A DNA stretch of 64,000 bases from Panulirus ornatus (lineage: Eukaryota; Arthropoda; Malacostraca; Decapoda; Palinuridae): NCBI RefSeq assembly GCF_036320965.1, contig NC_092231.1, positions 30,188,199-30,252,198 of the forward strand. The letters are read 5' to 3'. Below, one piece after another: positions 38,199-49,366 of this stretch. Position 1 is the stretch's first letter; the number at the start of each line of letters is the position of its first letter. The translations under genes and the position numbers were made by a program. The notes below the pieces were generated by a model. That model was not told where the DNA came from and did not search any database. It saw only the letters and a list, made by a program, of their open reading frames with translations.

Positions 38199-38440
38199 GG
38201 GGACAGGAATGAATAAGGGCAGACAGTATGAATTATGTACATGTGTATATATGTATATGTCTGTGTGTGTATATATATATATATGTATAAGTTGAGATGT
38301 GTAGGTATGTATATTTGCGTGTGTGGATGTGTATGTATATACATGTGTATGTGAGTAGGTTGGCCCATTCTTTCGTCCGCTTCTTTGAGCTACCTCACTA
38401 AGGCGGGAGACAGTGATAAAGCAAAATAATGATAATCGTA
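37688..38440 (+). mobile_element. RTE-like LINE, C-terminus and long-form 3' UTR
   Basis: Frame 37721-37939 encodes the C-terminal domain to its stop; the long-form 3' UTR follows with the internal tail-like motif (about 38090-38110), a (GT)n/G21 tract, a TA/TG-rich section and the terminal tail (about 38365-38430). Confidence 0.83.
38143..38202. repeat. (GT)n tract followed by a run of 21 G
   Basis: About 38 bp of GT then 21 consecutive G in the LINE 3' UTR. Other copies have a short unique GTGTGGCGGGGTGGC stretch here, so both runs are local expansions or a read artefact. Confidence 0.85.
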
Positions 38441-38507
38441 AATATTTATATCTATATATATATATATTTATATCTATATATATATATATTTATATCTATA
38501 TATATAT
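38441..38507. repeat. Compound (TA)n / TATATCTATA tandem
   Basis: About three units of a 29-bp TA-based motif containing TTTATATC, between a LINE tail and the first SINE-A of the array. Confidence 0.8.
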
Positions 38508-38730
38508 CTTTCTTTTTCTTTTAAACTATTCGCCATTTCCCGCGTTAGCGAGGTAGCGTTAGGAACAGAGGACTGGGCCTTTTTTGGAATATCCTCACCT
38601 GGCCCCCTCTGTTCCTTCTTTTGGAAAATTTAAAAAAAAAGAGAGAGGGGAGGATTTCCAGCCCCCCGCTCCCTCCCCTTTTAGTCGCCTTCTACGACAC
38701 GCAGGGAATATGTGGGAAGTATTCTTAATC

Positions 38731-38735
<5 letters not shown>
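38508..38735 (-). mobile_element. SINE-A, array member 1
   Basis: Full-length minus copy; begins CTTTCTTTTTC (tail) and ends CCCCTAT (head) against (TA)n. Confidence 0.85.

Positions 38736-38782
<47 letters not shown>
38736..38782. repeat. (TA)n microsatellite
   Basis: Pure TA between array members 1 and 2. Confidence 0.9.
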
Positions 38783-38784
<2 letters not shown>

Positions 38785-38950
38785 TTTTTTCTTTCTTTTA
38801 CACTATTCGCCATTTCCCACGTTAGCGAGGTAGCGTTAAGAACAGAGAACTGGGCCTTTGAGGGAATATCCTCACCTGGCCCCCTTCTCTGTCCCATCTT
38901 TTGGAAAATTAAAAAAAAAACGAGAGGGGAGGATTTCCAGCCCCCCGCTC

Positions 38951-38952
<2 letters not shown>
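38783..38952 (-). mobile_element. SINE-A, array member 2, 5'-truncated
   Basis: Minus copy lacking the first 70 or so bases of the head; it ends at CCCCGCTCCC directly against (TA)n. Confidence 0.85.

Positions 38953-38982
<30 letters not shown>
38953..38982. repeat. (TA)n microsatellite
   Basis: Pure TA between array members 2 and 3. Confidence 0.9.
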
Positions 38983-38984
<2 letters not shown>

Positions 38985-39219
38985 TTTTTCTTTCATATTA
39001 TTGGCCATTTCCCGCATTAGCTAGGTAGCGTTAAGAACAGAGGACTGGGCCTTTGAGGGAATATCCTCACCTGGCCCCCTTCTCTGTTCCTTCTTTTGGA
39101 AAAAAAAAAAAAAAATGAGAGGGGAGGATTTCCAGCCCCCCACGCTCCCTTCCCTTTTAGTTGCCTTCTACGACACGCAGGGAATACGTGGGAAGTATTT
39201 TTTCTCCCCTATCCCCAGG
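38983..39219 (-). mobile_element. SINE-A, array member 3
   Basis: Full-length minus copy with an A17-like run in the centre (39100-39116) and head end CCTATCCCCAGG against TA. Confidence 0.85.
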
Positions 39220-39236
39220 CATATATATATATATAT

Positions 39237-39400
39237 TTTTCTTTCTTTCATACTATTCGCCATTTCCCGCGTTAGCAAGGTAGCGTTAAGAACAGAGGAC
39301 TGGGCCTCTGAGGGAATATCCTCACCTGGCCTCGTTCTCTGTTCCTTCTTTTGGAAAATAAAAAAAAAACGAGAGGGGAGGATTTCCAGCCCCCCACTCC

Positions 39401-39402
<2 letters not shown>
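39237..39402 (-). mobile_element. SINE-A, array member 4, 5'-truncated
   Basis: Minus copy truncated at the same region as member 2 (ends CCCCCCACTCCCAC), again directly against (TA)n. Confidence 0.85.

Positions 39403-39473
<71 letters not shown>
39403..39473. repeat. (TA)n microsatellite
   Basis: About 70 bp of pure TA between oppositely oriented SINE-A copies. Confidence 0.92.
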
Positions 39474-39476
<3 letters not shown>

Positions 39477-39709
39477 CCCTGAGGATAGGGGATTAAGAAT
39501 ACTTCCCACGTATTCCCTGCGTGTCGTAGAAGGCGACTAAAAGGGGAGGGAGCGGGGGGCTGGAAATCCTCCCCTCTCTTTTTTTTTTTTAATTTTCCAA
39601 AAGAAGGAACAGAGGGGGCCAGGTGAGGATATTCCAAAAAAGGCCCAGTCCTCTGTTCTTAACGCTACCTCGCTGGCGCGGGAAATGGCGAATAGTTGAA
39701 AAAAAAAAA
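39474..39709 (+). mobile_element. SINE-A, array member 5
   Basis: Full-length + copy; head TCCCTGAGGATAGGGGAT, 3' stem-loop variant CTCGCTGGCGCGGG and A-rich tail. Orientation is opposite to members 1-4. Confidence 0.85.
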
Positions 39710-39835
39710 TAAATAAATTATACATTTCCTTTTTTCCATAGCCAGAGGTTGAACCATTATGTGACATTCATTTTTTTTTCATTCATTTCAAGCTAGAAGT
39801 TTCAGTTTTCTAAATTGTTTCTTACATTTCTCATA
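39710..39835 (+). other. Short unassigned intron segment
   Basis: About 125 bp of AT-rich, non-repeat-looking DNA between the SINE array and the best LINE copy. Confidence 0.45.
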
Positions 39836-39920
39836 TGTATATATATGTATGTGTGTGTGTGTGTATATGTGCGTATGTATGTGTATGTGTGTGTATATGT
39901 ATATATATATATGTATATTA
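39836..39920. repeat. TG/TA microsatellite
   Basis: Mixed (TG)n and (TA)n tract that is the 5' flank of the near-full-length LINE. Confidence 0.85.
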
Positions 39921-42900
39921 TCCCTGGGGATAGGGGTGAAAGAATACTTCCCACGTATTCCTCGCGTGTCGTAGAAAGCGACTAGAGGGTACGGGAGCGG
40001 GGGGCCAGAAATCCTCCCCTCCTTGTATTAACTTTCTAAAATGGGAAACAGAAGAAGGAGTCACGCGGGGAGTGCTCATCCTCCTCGAAGGCTCAGAGTG
40101 GGGTGCCTAAATGTGTGTGGATGTAACCAAGATGTGAAAAAAGGAGAGATAGGTAGTATGTTTGAGGAAAGGAACCTGGATGTTTTGGCTCTGAGTGAAA
40201 CGAAGCTCAAGGGCAAAGGGGAAGAGTGGTTTGGGAATGTCTGGGGAGTAAAGTCAGGGGTTAGTGAGAGGACAAGAGCAAGGGAAGGAGTAGCAATACT
40301 CCTGAAACAGGAGTTGTGGGAGTATGTGATAGAGTGTAAGAAAGTAAATTCTCGATTAATATGGGTAAAACTGAAAGTTGATGGAGAGAGGTGGGTGATT
40401 ATTGGTGCATATGCACCTGGGCATGAGAAGAAAGATCAAGAGAGGCAAGTGTTTTGGGAGCAGCTGAATTAGTGTGTTAGTGGTTTTGATGCACGAGACC
40501 GGGTCATAGTGATGGGTGATTTGAATGCAAAGGTGAGTAATGTGGCAGTTGAGGGAATAATTGGTATACATGGGGTGTTCAGTGTTGTAAATGGAAATGG
40601 TGAAGAGCTTGTAGATTTATGTGCTCAAAAAGGACTGATGATTGGGAATACCTGGTTTAAAAAGCGAGATATACATAAGTATACTTATGTAAGTAGGAGA
40701 GATGGCCAGAGAGCGTTATTGGATTACGTGTTAATTGACAGGCATGCGAAAGAGAGACTTTTGGATGTTAATGTGCTGAGAGGTGCAACTGGAGGGATGT
40801 CTGATGATTATCTTGTGGAGGCTAAGGTGAAGATTTGTATGGGTTTTCAGAAAAGAAGAGTGAATGTTGGGGTGAAGAGGGTGGTGAGAGTAAGTGAGCT
40901 TGAGAAGGAGACCTGTGTGAGGAAGTACCAGGAGAGACTGAGTACAGAATGGAAAAAGGTGAGAACAATGGAAGTAAGGGGAGTGGGGGAGGAATGGGAT
41001 GTATTTAGGGAATCAGTGATGGATTGCGCAAAAGATGCTTGTGGCATGAGAAGAGTGGGAGGTGGGTTGATTAGAAAGGGTAGTGAGTGGTGGGATGAAG
41101 AAGTAAGAGTATTAGTGAAAGAGAAGAGAGAGGCATTTGGATGATTTTTGCAGGGAAAAAATGCAATTGAGTGGGAGATGTATAAAAGAAAGAGACAGGA
41201 GGTCAAGAGAAAGGTGCAAGAGGTGAAAAAAAGGGCAAATGAGATTTGGGGTGAGAGAGTATCATTAAATTTTAGGGAGAATAAAAAGATGTTCTGGAAG
41301 GAGGTAAATAAAGTGCGTAAGACAAGGGAGCAAATGGGAACTTCAGTGAAGGGCGCAAGTGGGGAGGTGATAACAAGTAGTGGTGATGTGAGAAGGAGAT
41401 GGAGTGAGTATTTTGAAGGTTTGTTGAATGTGTTTGATGATAGAGTGGCAGATATAGGGTGTTTTGGTCGAGGTGGTGTGCAAAGTGAGAGGGTTAGGGA
41501 AAATGATTTGGTAAACAGAGAAGAGGTAGTGAAAGCTTTGCGGAAGATGAAAGCCGGCAAGGCAGCAGGTTTGGATGGTATTGCAGTGGAATTTATTAAA
41601 AAAGGGGGTGACTGTATTGTTGACTGGTTGGTAAGGTTATTTAATGTATGTATGACTCATGGTGAGGTGCCTGAGGATTGGCGGAATGCGTGCATAGTGC
41701 CATTGTACAAAGGCAAAGGGGATAAGAGTGAGTGCTCAAATTACAGAGGTATAAGTTTGTTGAGTATTCCTGGTAAATTATATGGGAGGGTATTGATTGA
41801 GAGGGTGAAGGCATGTACAGAGCATCAGATTGGGGAAGAGCAGTGTGGTTTCAGAAGTGGTAGAGGATGTGTGGATCAGGTGTTTGCTTTGAAGAATGTA
41901 TGTGAGAAATACTTAGTAAAGCAAATGGATTTGTATGTAGCATTTATGGATCTGGAGAAGGCATATGATAGAGTTGATAGAGATGCTCTGTGGAAGGTAT
42001 TAAGAATATATGGTGTGGGAGGAAAGTTGTTAGAAGCAGTGAAAAGTTTTTATCGAGGATGTAAGGCATGTGTACGTGTAGGAAGAGAGGAAAGTGATTG
42101 GTTCTCAGTGAATGTAGGTTTGCGGCAGGGGTGTGTGATGTCTCCATGGTTGTTTAATTTGTTTATGGATGGGGTTGTTAGGGAGGTAAATGCAAGAGTT
42201 TTGGAAAAGGGCAAGTATGAAGTCTGTTGGGGATGAGAGAGCTTGGGAAGTGAGTCAGTTGTTGTTCGCTGATGATACAGCGCTGGTGGCTGATTCATGT
42301 GAGAAACTGCAGAAGCTGGTAACTGAGTTTGGAAAAGTGTGTGGAAGAAGAAAGTTAAGAGTAAATGTGAATAAGAGCAAGGTTATTAGGTACAGTAGGG
42401 TTGAGGGTCAAGTCAATTGGGAGGTGAGTTTGAATGGAGAAAAACTGGAGGAAGTGAAGTGTTTTAGATATCTGGGAGTGGATCTGGCAGCGGATGAAAC
42501 CATGGAAGCGGAAGTGGATCATAGGGTGGGGGAGGGGGCGAAAATTCTGGGGGCCTTGAAGAATGTGTGGAAGTCGAGAACATTATCTCGGAAAGTAAAA
42601 ATGGGTATGTTTGAAGGAATAGTGGTTCCAACAATGTTGTATGGTTGCGAGGCGTGGGCTATGGATAGAGTTGTGCGCAGGAGGATGGATGTGCTGGAAA
42701 TGAGATGTTTGAGGACAATGTGTGGTGTGAGGTGGTTTGATCGAGTGAGTAACGTAAGGGTAAGAGAGATGTGTGGAAATAAAAAGAGCGTGGTTGAGAG
42801 AGCAGAAGAGGGTGTTTTGAAGTGGTTTGGGCACATGGAGAGGATGAGTGAGGAAAGATTGACCAAGAGGATATATGTGTCGGAGGTGGAGGGAACAAGG

Positions 42901-43241
42901 AGAAGAGGGAGACCAAATTGGAGGTGGAAAGATGGAGTGAAAAAGATTTTGTGTGATCGGGGCCTGAACATGCAGGAGGGTGAAAGGAGGGCAAGGAATA
43001 GAGTGAATTGGAGCGATGTGGTATACCGGGATTGACGTGCTGTCAGTGGATTGAATCAGGGCATGTGAGGCATCTGGGGTAAACCATGGAAAGCTGTGTA
43101 GGTATGTATATTTGCGTGTGTGGACGTATGTATATACATGTGTATGGGGGGGGTTGGGCCATTTCTTTCGTCTGTTTCCTTGCGCTACCTCGCAAACGCG
43201 GGAGACAGCGACAAAGTATAATGAAAAAAATAATAAATAAT
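39921..43241 (+). mobile_element. RTE-like LINE, best near-full-length copy
   Basis: The only copy here with head, complete endonuclease, linker, RT, C-terminus and tail. 5' head TCCCTGGGGATAGGGGTG (39921) shared with SINE-A; short-type 3' UTR with stem-loop CTCGCAAACGCGGG (about 43189) and tail ATAATGAAAAAAATAATAA. It is flanked by TG/TA tract on the left and TATATATATG on the right. RTE-clade assignment rests on endonuclease plus RT in one ORF without a gag-like ORF, and the C-terminal GHMER and GRPNWRWKD motifs; a related clade is possible. Confidence 0.87.
40041..43035 (+). pseudogene. LINE endonuclease-reverse transcriptase ORF, four lesions
   Basis: The polyprotein nicks target DNA and copies its own RNA into the nick. 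In order: AP endonuclease (LNVCG about 40107; ALSETKLKG about 40188; IIGAYAPG about 40398; GDLNAKV 40515; normally SDH at 40800-40808), linker, RT (YRGISLL about 41740; AFMDLEKAYD 41939; LRQGCVMSP about 42120; FADD 42265-42276), thumb and C-terminal domain to the stop at 43033. Lesions seen: stop TAG at 40470-40472, the SDH His codon changed to Asp, stop TGA at 41142-41144 (position of an Arg codon in relatives, a CpG-type change) and a two-base loss near 42208 that shifts frame. Otherwise the frame is open, so the copy is recent. Confidence 0.87.
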
Positions 43242-43249
43242 ATATATAT

Positions 43250-43805
<556 letters not shown>

Positions 43806-43874
<69 letters not shown>

Positions 43875-43887
43875 TATATATATATAT
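43806..43887. repeat. (TA)n microsatellite
   Basis: About 80 bp of TA between the A-tail of a SINE-A and the T-run of a minus LINE. Confidence 0.92.
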
Positions 43888-44139
43888 TTTTTTTCTATCA
43901 TACTTCATTGCCGTCTCCTGTGTTAGCAAGGTAGCGCAAGGAAACAAACAAAACGATTGCTCAACCCACCCACATACACATGTATATACATCAGTGCCCA
44001 CATACGCACATATACATACCTGTACATTTCAACATTTTCATATACATACACAGATATATACATATATGCACATGTACATACTCATCCCTGCTGCCTTCAT
44101 CCATTCCTGTTGCCAACCGGCCACACATGTAATAGCTTG
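43888..44139 (-). mobile_element. RTE-like LINE, 3' UTR only
   Basis: T8, terminal tail and TA/CA-rich part of a long-form 3' UTR, cut at about 44139 where + strand LINE coding sequence begins. Confidence 0.75.
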
Positions 44140-45405
44140 AGGATTGGGAGAATCCATGTATAGTGCCTTTGTACAAAGGCAAAGGGGATAAAGGTGAGTG
44201 TTCAAACTACAGAGGCATGTTTGCCGAGTATTCTTGGGAAATTATATGGGAGGATATTGATTGAGAGGGTGAAGGCATGTATAGAGCATCAGATTGGGGA
44301 AGAGGAGAGTGGTTTCAGAAGTGGTAGAGGATGTGTGGATCAAATGTTTACTATGAAGAATATATGTGAGAAATACTTAGAAACACAGATAAATTTGTTT
44401 GTAACATTTATGAATCTGGAGAAGGTATTTGATATTGTTGATAGAGATGCTTTGTGGAAGGTTTTAAGAGTACATGGTATGAGAAAAAAGTTGCTGTAGC
44501 AGTGAAAATTTTTAATCAAGGATGTATGGCATGTGTATGAGTAAGAAGAGTGGAAAGTGATTGTTTCCAGTTGAATGTTGGTCTGCGGCATGGGTGTGTG
44601 ATATCCCCATTGTTGTTTAATTTGTTTATGGACAGGGTGGTCAGGGAGGTAAATGCAAGAGTTTTGGAGAGAGGGGTGAGTATGCAATCTGTTTTGGATG
44701 AGAGGGCTTGGGAAGTGAATCAGTTGTTGTTTGTCGATGATACAGTTCTAGTGGCTGATTCAGGTGAGAATCTGCAGAGGTTGGTGACTGAGTTCAGAAA
44801 ATTGAGTGAAATGAGAAAGTGAGAGTAAATGTGATTAATAGCAATGTTATTAGGTTCAGTAGGGTTGAGGGACAAGTAAATTGGGATGGATGTAAGTTTG
44901 AATGGAGAAAAATTGGAGGATGTAAAGTGTTGTAGATTTCTGGCAGTGGACTTAGGAGTGGATGGAACCATGGAAGTAGATATGAGTCACATGTGTGTAT
45001 GTGTGTGTGGTGGGGGAGGGGGGGTCTGGGAATGATGAAGATTATGTGGGAGGAGAGAACGTTATTTCAGAGAGCAAAAGTGGGTATGTTTGAAGGAATA
45101 GTAGTTCCAACAGTGTTATATGGTTGGAAGGCATGGGCTATAAATAGGGTTGTAATAGTAATACGGCAGGGGTGCATGATGTCTCCATGGTTGTTTAATT
45201 TGTTTATGGATGGGGTGGTTAGGGAGATGAATGCAAGAGTTTTGGAGAGAGGGGCAAGTGAGGAGTCTGTTGTAGATGAGAGGGCTTGGGAATTAAGTCA
45301 GTTGTTGTTTATGTATATACATGTGTATGTGGGTGGGTTGGGCCGTTCCTTGTCTGTTTCCCTGTGCTATCTCGCAGATGCGGGAGACGGCAGTTAAGTA
45401 AAATA
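44140..45405 (+). mobile_element. RTE-like LINE, rearranged decayed copy
   Basis: RT fingers to thumb (frames 44194-44499 and 44550-44822; motif A TFMNLEKVFD has lost its Asp, motif C reads FVDDTVLVA), a C-terminal scrap (45030-45150), then a second RT motif B to C segment (45158-45308) joined to the terminal 3' tail (45309-45405). The repeated order needs recombination or separate insertions. Confidence 0.75.
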
Positions 45406-45434
45406 AAAGATAATATAGTCATAATAATAAGTTA

Positions 45435-45655
45435 TTTCTTTTCATACTATTCACCATTTCCTGTGTTAGTGAGGTAGAGTTAAGAGCAGAGGACTGAGCA
45501 TTTGAAGGGAATATCCTAACTTGGCCCCTCTTGTGGAAAATTCAAAAACGAGAGGGGAGGATTTCCGGTCCCTCACTCCCTCCCTTTATAGTCACCTTCT
45601 ACGACACACAGGGAATATTTGGGAAGTATTCTTTCTTCCCTATCCCCAAGGATAA
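45435..45655 (-). mobile_element. SINE-A, diverged copy
   Basis: Minus copy with many substitutions and a shortened centre (CCCCTCTTGTGGAAAATTC); head end CCCTATCCCCAAGGAT. It is flanked by TAA/ATA-rich DNA. Confidence 0.78.
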
Positions 45656-45661
45656 ATGATA

Positions 45662-45662
45662 A

Positions 45663-45706
<44 letters not shown>

Positions 45707-45726
45707 GTACTACCACTACTACTACT
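45662..45726. repeat. (TAC)n trinucleotide microsatellite
   Basis: About 20 units of ACT/TAC with two interruptions (AGT, CCA). Confidence 0.9.
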
Positions 45727-45766
45727 TACTTATAGTAATAATAATGATGATAATGATAATGATTTC

Positions 45767-46064
45767 GCAGTCTTTTGCACTACTTCCCTGGAAAAATTGT
45801 CCAAACACCTCTCTCTTCTATTTCACTAACAATCTCACCTCTTCATCCTACAACTCATTACCCTATCTAATCTGCCCACCTCCCACTTTTCTCATGCTAC
45901 ATGCATCTTTTGCAGAAGCCATCACTGCTTCCCTAAATACATCCCATTCCTCCCCCTCTCCCCTTGTGTCATTTGCTCTCACCTTTTGTCATTCTACACT
46001 CAATCTCTCCTGGTACTTCCTAACACATGTGTCCTTTCCAAACTCACTTACTCTCACCACTCTC
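45767..46064 (-). mobile_element. RTE-like LINE, inverted 5' part of the following insertion
   Basis: Minus-strand linker segment (RVSEF to SSAKDCE). Its outer end is only about 15 bp from the start point of the following + piece in LINE coordinates, as twin priming predicts. Confidence 0.78.
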
Positions 46065-47850
46065 AGCAGGAGGTCAAGAGAAAGGTGCAAGAGGTGAAAA
46101 AGAAACCAAATAAGAGTTGGGGTGAGAGAGTATCATTAAATTCGAGGGAGAATAAAAAGATTTTTCGGAAGGAGGTAAATTTCATGTGTCAGACAAGAGA
46201 ACATCAGTGAAGGGGGCAAATGGGGAGGTAACAACAAGTGGTGATGAAGTGAGAAGGAGTTGAAGTGAGTATTTTGAAGGTTTGTTGAATGTGTTTGATG
46301 AGAGTTGCAGGTATAGGATGTTTTGGTCGGGGTGGTGTGCGAAGTGAAAGGGTCAGGGAAAATGGTATGGTGAACAGAGGAGAGGTAGTGAAAGCTTTGC
46401 AGAAGATGAAAGCCGGCAAGGCGGCAGGTTTGGATGGTATTGCAGTGGAATTTATTAAAGAAGTGGGTGACTGTGTTGTTGATTGGTTGGTAGGGATATT
46501 CAGTGTATGTATGGATCATGGTGAAGTGTCTGAGGATTGGCAGAATGTATGCACATTGCCATTGTACAAAGGCAAATGGGATAAAGTTGATTGTTCAAAT
46601 TACAGAGGTATAAGTTTGCTGAGTATTCCTTGGATATTATATGGGAGGGTATTGATTGAGAGGGTAAAGGCATGTACCGAGCATCAGATTGGGGAAGAGT
46701 AGTGTGGTTTCAGAAGTGGTAGAGGATGTGTGGATCAGGTGTTTGCTTTGAAGAATGTATGTGAGAAATACTTAGAAAAACAGATGGATTTGTATGTAGC
46801 ATTTATGGATCTGGAGAAGGCATATAATAGGGTTGATAGGGGTGCTTTGTGGAAGATCTTAAGAGTATATGGTCTGGGAGGTAAGTTGCTAGAAGTAGTG
46901 AAAAGTTCTTACCAAGGATGTAAGTTACGTGTAGTAGGAAGAGAGGAAAGTGACTGGTTCCCAGTGAATGTCAGTTTTCAGCAGGGGTGCATGATGTCTC
47001 CATGGTTGTTTGATTTGTTTTATGGATGGGGTTGTTAGGAAGGTGAATGCAAGAGTTTTGGAGGGAGAGAGACAAGTATGCAGTCTGTTGTGGATGAGAG
47101 GGTTTGGGAAGTGAGTCAGTTGTTGTTTGCTGATGATACAGCGCTGGTGGCTGATTCAGGTGAGAAACTGCAGAGGTTGGTGACTGAGTTTGGTAAAGTG
47201 TTTGAAAGAAGAAAGTTGAGAGTAAATGTAAATAAGGACAAGGTTATTAGATTCAGTAGGGTTAAGGGACAAGATAATTGGGAGGTAAGTTTGAATGAGA
47301 GAGCAGAAGAGGGTGTGTCAAAATGGTTTGGACACATGGAGAGGAGTGAGGAAATACTGATAACGAGGATATATGTGTCAGAGGTGGAGGGAACAAGGAG
47401 AAGCGGGAGACCAAATTGGAGGTGAAAGGATGGAGTGAAAATGATTTTGAGCGATTGGGACCTGAACATACAGGAGAGTGAAAGGCATGCAAGGAGTAGT
47501 GTGAATTGGAACGATGTGGTATACTGGGGTGGACATGCTGTCAGTGGATTGAACCAGGGCATGTGAAGCATCTAGGGTAAACCATGGAAATGTGTGTTGG
47601 GCCTGGATGTGGAAAGGGAGCTGTGGTTTCGGTGCATTACACATGACAGCTAGAGACAGTGTGAATGAATGTGGCCTTTTTTGTCAGTTCCTGGTGCTGC
47701 CTTGCTTGGGGGGGTATTTCTTTTGTGGCAGAGTGGTGATGGGAATGGATGAAGGCAGCAAGTATGAATACGTACATGTATATGTGTGTATATGTCTGTG
47801 TATGTATATGTAAGTATACATTGAAATGTATATGTGCATGTATGGGTGTT

Positions 47851-47913
<63 letters not shown>

Positions 47914-47995
47914 ATGTGGGTGGTTGGGCCATTCTTCGTCAGTTTCCTTGCATTACCTCACTGACGTGGGAAACTGGTTAAGTATGATAAAAAAA
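46065..47995 (+). mobile_element. RTE-like LINE, 3' part of the 5'-inverted insertion
   Basis: Starts in the linker (QEVKRKVQEVKK), carries RT (frames 46289-46702, 46730-47038 and 47078-47425, with motif C FADDTALVA), a C-terminus from which the region LEEVKC to RVREM is deleted (47296), and a long-form 3' UTR with an internal (TA)n (47857-47895) and terminal tail. AATAATAATGAT-like sequence on both outer sides may be the target-site duplication. Confidence 0.8.
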
Positions 47996-48298
47996 TAATA
48001 ATGATACTCGTAATAATAATAACTTTTCTTATTTTCCTTGGGTATATTACTGTCTCTTATGTGGTAATGCTTCTATCAATGTCAAACACACATAAGAGGT
48101 TATTCTTGCAGGAGTGGAAGCATTTATCCCTGCTTCATCCAAGATGACCTTCTTCATCCAATCCATGGTTCAACCATTCTTGTTCTGAGGCCATCCAGTC
48201 ATGGGATCAGGCATATTGGGCTTGGAAAAACTCCCCTTTCTCTCTCTCTCCCATTCATCTTTTGTCACTGTCTGTAATCATTGCGAGCAAGTTATCCA
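47717..48298. repeat. Small tandem duplication, copy 1
   Basis: LINE 3' UTR (from TTTCTTTTGTGGCAG) plus about 300 bp of a jockey-type element. It is repeated, with scattered differences, at 48299-49798, where a LINE has been inserted. Confidence 0.8.
47996..48298 (+). mobile_element. Jockey-type LINE fragment (endonuclease-RT linker)
   Basis: In one + frame it encodes [21 protein letters not shown] followed by a Lys/Ser-rich linker, the region between endonuclease and RT in jockey-group LINEs. It is the duplicate of 49497-49798. Confidence 0.65.
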
Positions 48299-48439
48299 TT
48301 TCTTTTGTGGCAGGGTGGCGACGGGAATGGATGAAGGCAGCAAGCATGAATATGTACATGTATACGTGTGTATATGTCTGTGTATGTATATGTAAGTATA
48401 TGTTGAAATGTATATGTATGTATATGTGCGTGTATGGGT

Positions 48440-48446
<7 letters not shown>

Positions 48447-48523
<77 letters not shown>

Positions 48524-48536
48524 TTATATATATATA

Positions 48537-48610
<74 letters not shown>
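48447..48610. repeat. (TA)n microsatellite, about 165 bp
   Basis: The longest TA tract in the window, left of a 5'-truncated LINE. The paralogous tract in copy 1 (47857-47895) is about 39 bp. Confidence 0.93.
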
Positions 48611-48613
<3 letters not shown>

Positions 48614-49357
48614 GGGAGTGGATCTGGCAGCAGATGGAACCATGGAAGCGGAAGTGGATCATAGGGTGGGGGAGGGGGCAAAAATCCTGGGAGCCTTGAA
48701 GAATGTGTGGAAGTCGAGAACATTATCTCGGAAAGCAAAAATGGGTATGTTTGAGGGAATAGTGGTTCCAACAATGTTGTATGGTTGCGAGGCGTGGGCT
48801 TTGGATAGAGTTGTGCGCAGGAGGATGGATGTGCTGGAAATGAGATGTTTGAGGACAATGTGTGGTGTGAGGTGGTTTGATCGAGTAAGTAACGTAAGGT
48901 TAAGAGAGATGTGTGAAAATAAAAAGAGCGTGGTTGAGAGAGCAGAAGAGGGTGTTTTGAAATGGTTTGGGCACATGGAGAGAATGAGTGAGGAAAGATT
49001 GACCAAGAGGATATATGTGTCGGAGGTGGAGGGAACGAGGAGAAGTGGGAGACCAAATTGGAGGTGGAAAGATGGAGTGAAAAAGATTTTGTGTGATCGG
49101 GGCCTGAACATGCAGGAGGGTGAAAGGAGGGCAAGGAATAGAATGAATTGGATCGATGTGGTATACCGGGGTTGACGTGCTGTCAGTGGATTGAATCAGG
49201 GCATGTGAAGCGTCTGGGGTAAACCATGGAAAGCTGTGTAGGTATGTATATTTGCGTGTGTGGACGTATGTATATACATGTGTATGGGGGTGGGTTGGGC
49301 CATTTCTTTCGTCTGTTTCCTTGTGCTACCTCGCAAACGCGGGAGACAGCGACAAAA

Positions 49358-49366
<9 letters not shown>
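48611..49366 (+). mobile_element. RTE-like LINE, 5'-truncated insertion inside (TA)n
   Basis: Starts at the codons [10 protein letters not shown] and reads open to the stop at 49173-49175, then the short-type 3' UTR, stem-loop and A13 tail. (TA)n lies on both sides. The absence of this insert from the duplicate (47857-47895) gives an empty site. Confidence 0.88.

Noticed and set aside
38508..39709. CRISPR-like array (regular repeats with TA spacers)
   Set aside because: Units are about 170-240 bp, in both orientations, with SINE structure and TA-only spacers in a eukaryotic intron.
48408..48664. ORFs made of Tyr-Ile repeats (also near 12.1, 39.4 and 43.5 kb)
   Set aside because: Products of (TA)n microsatellites only.
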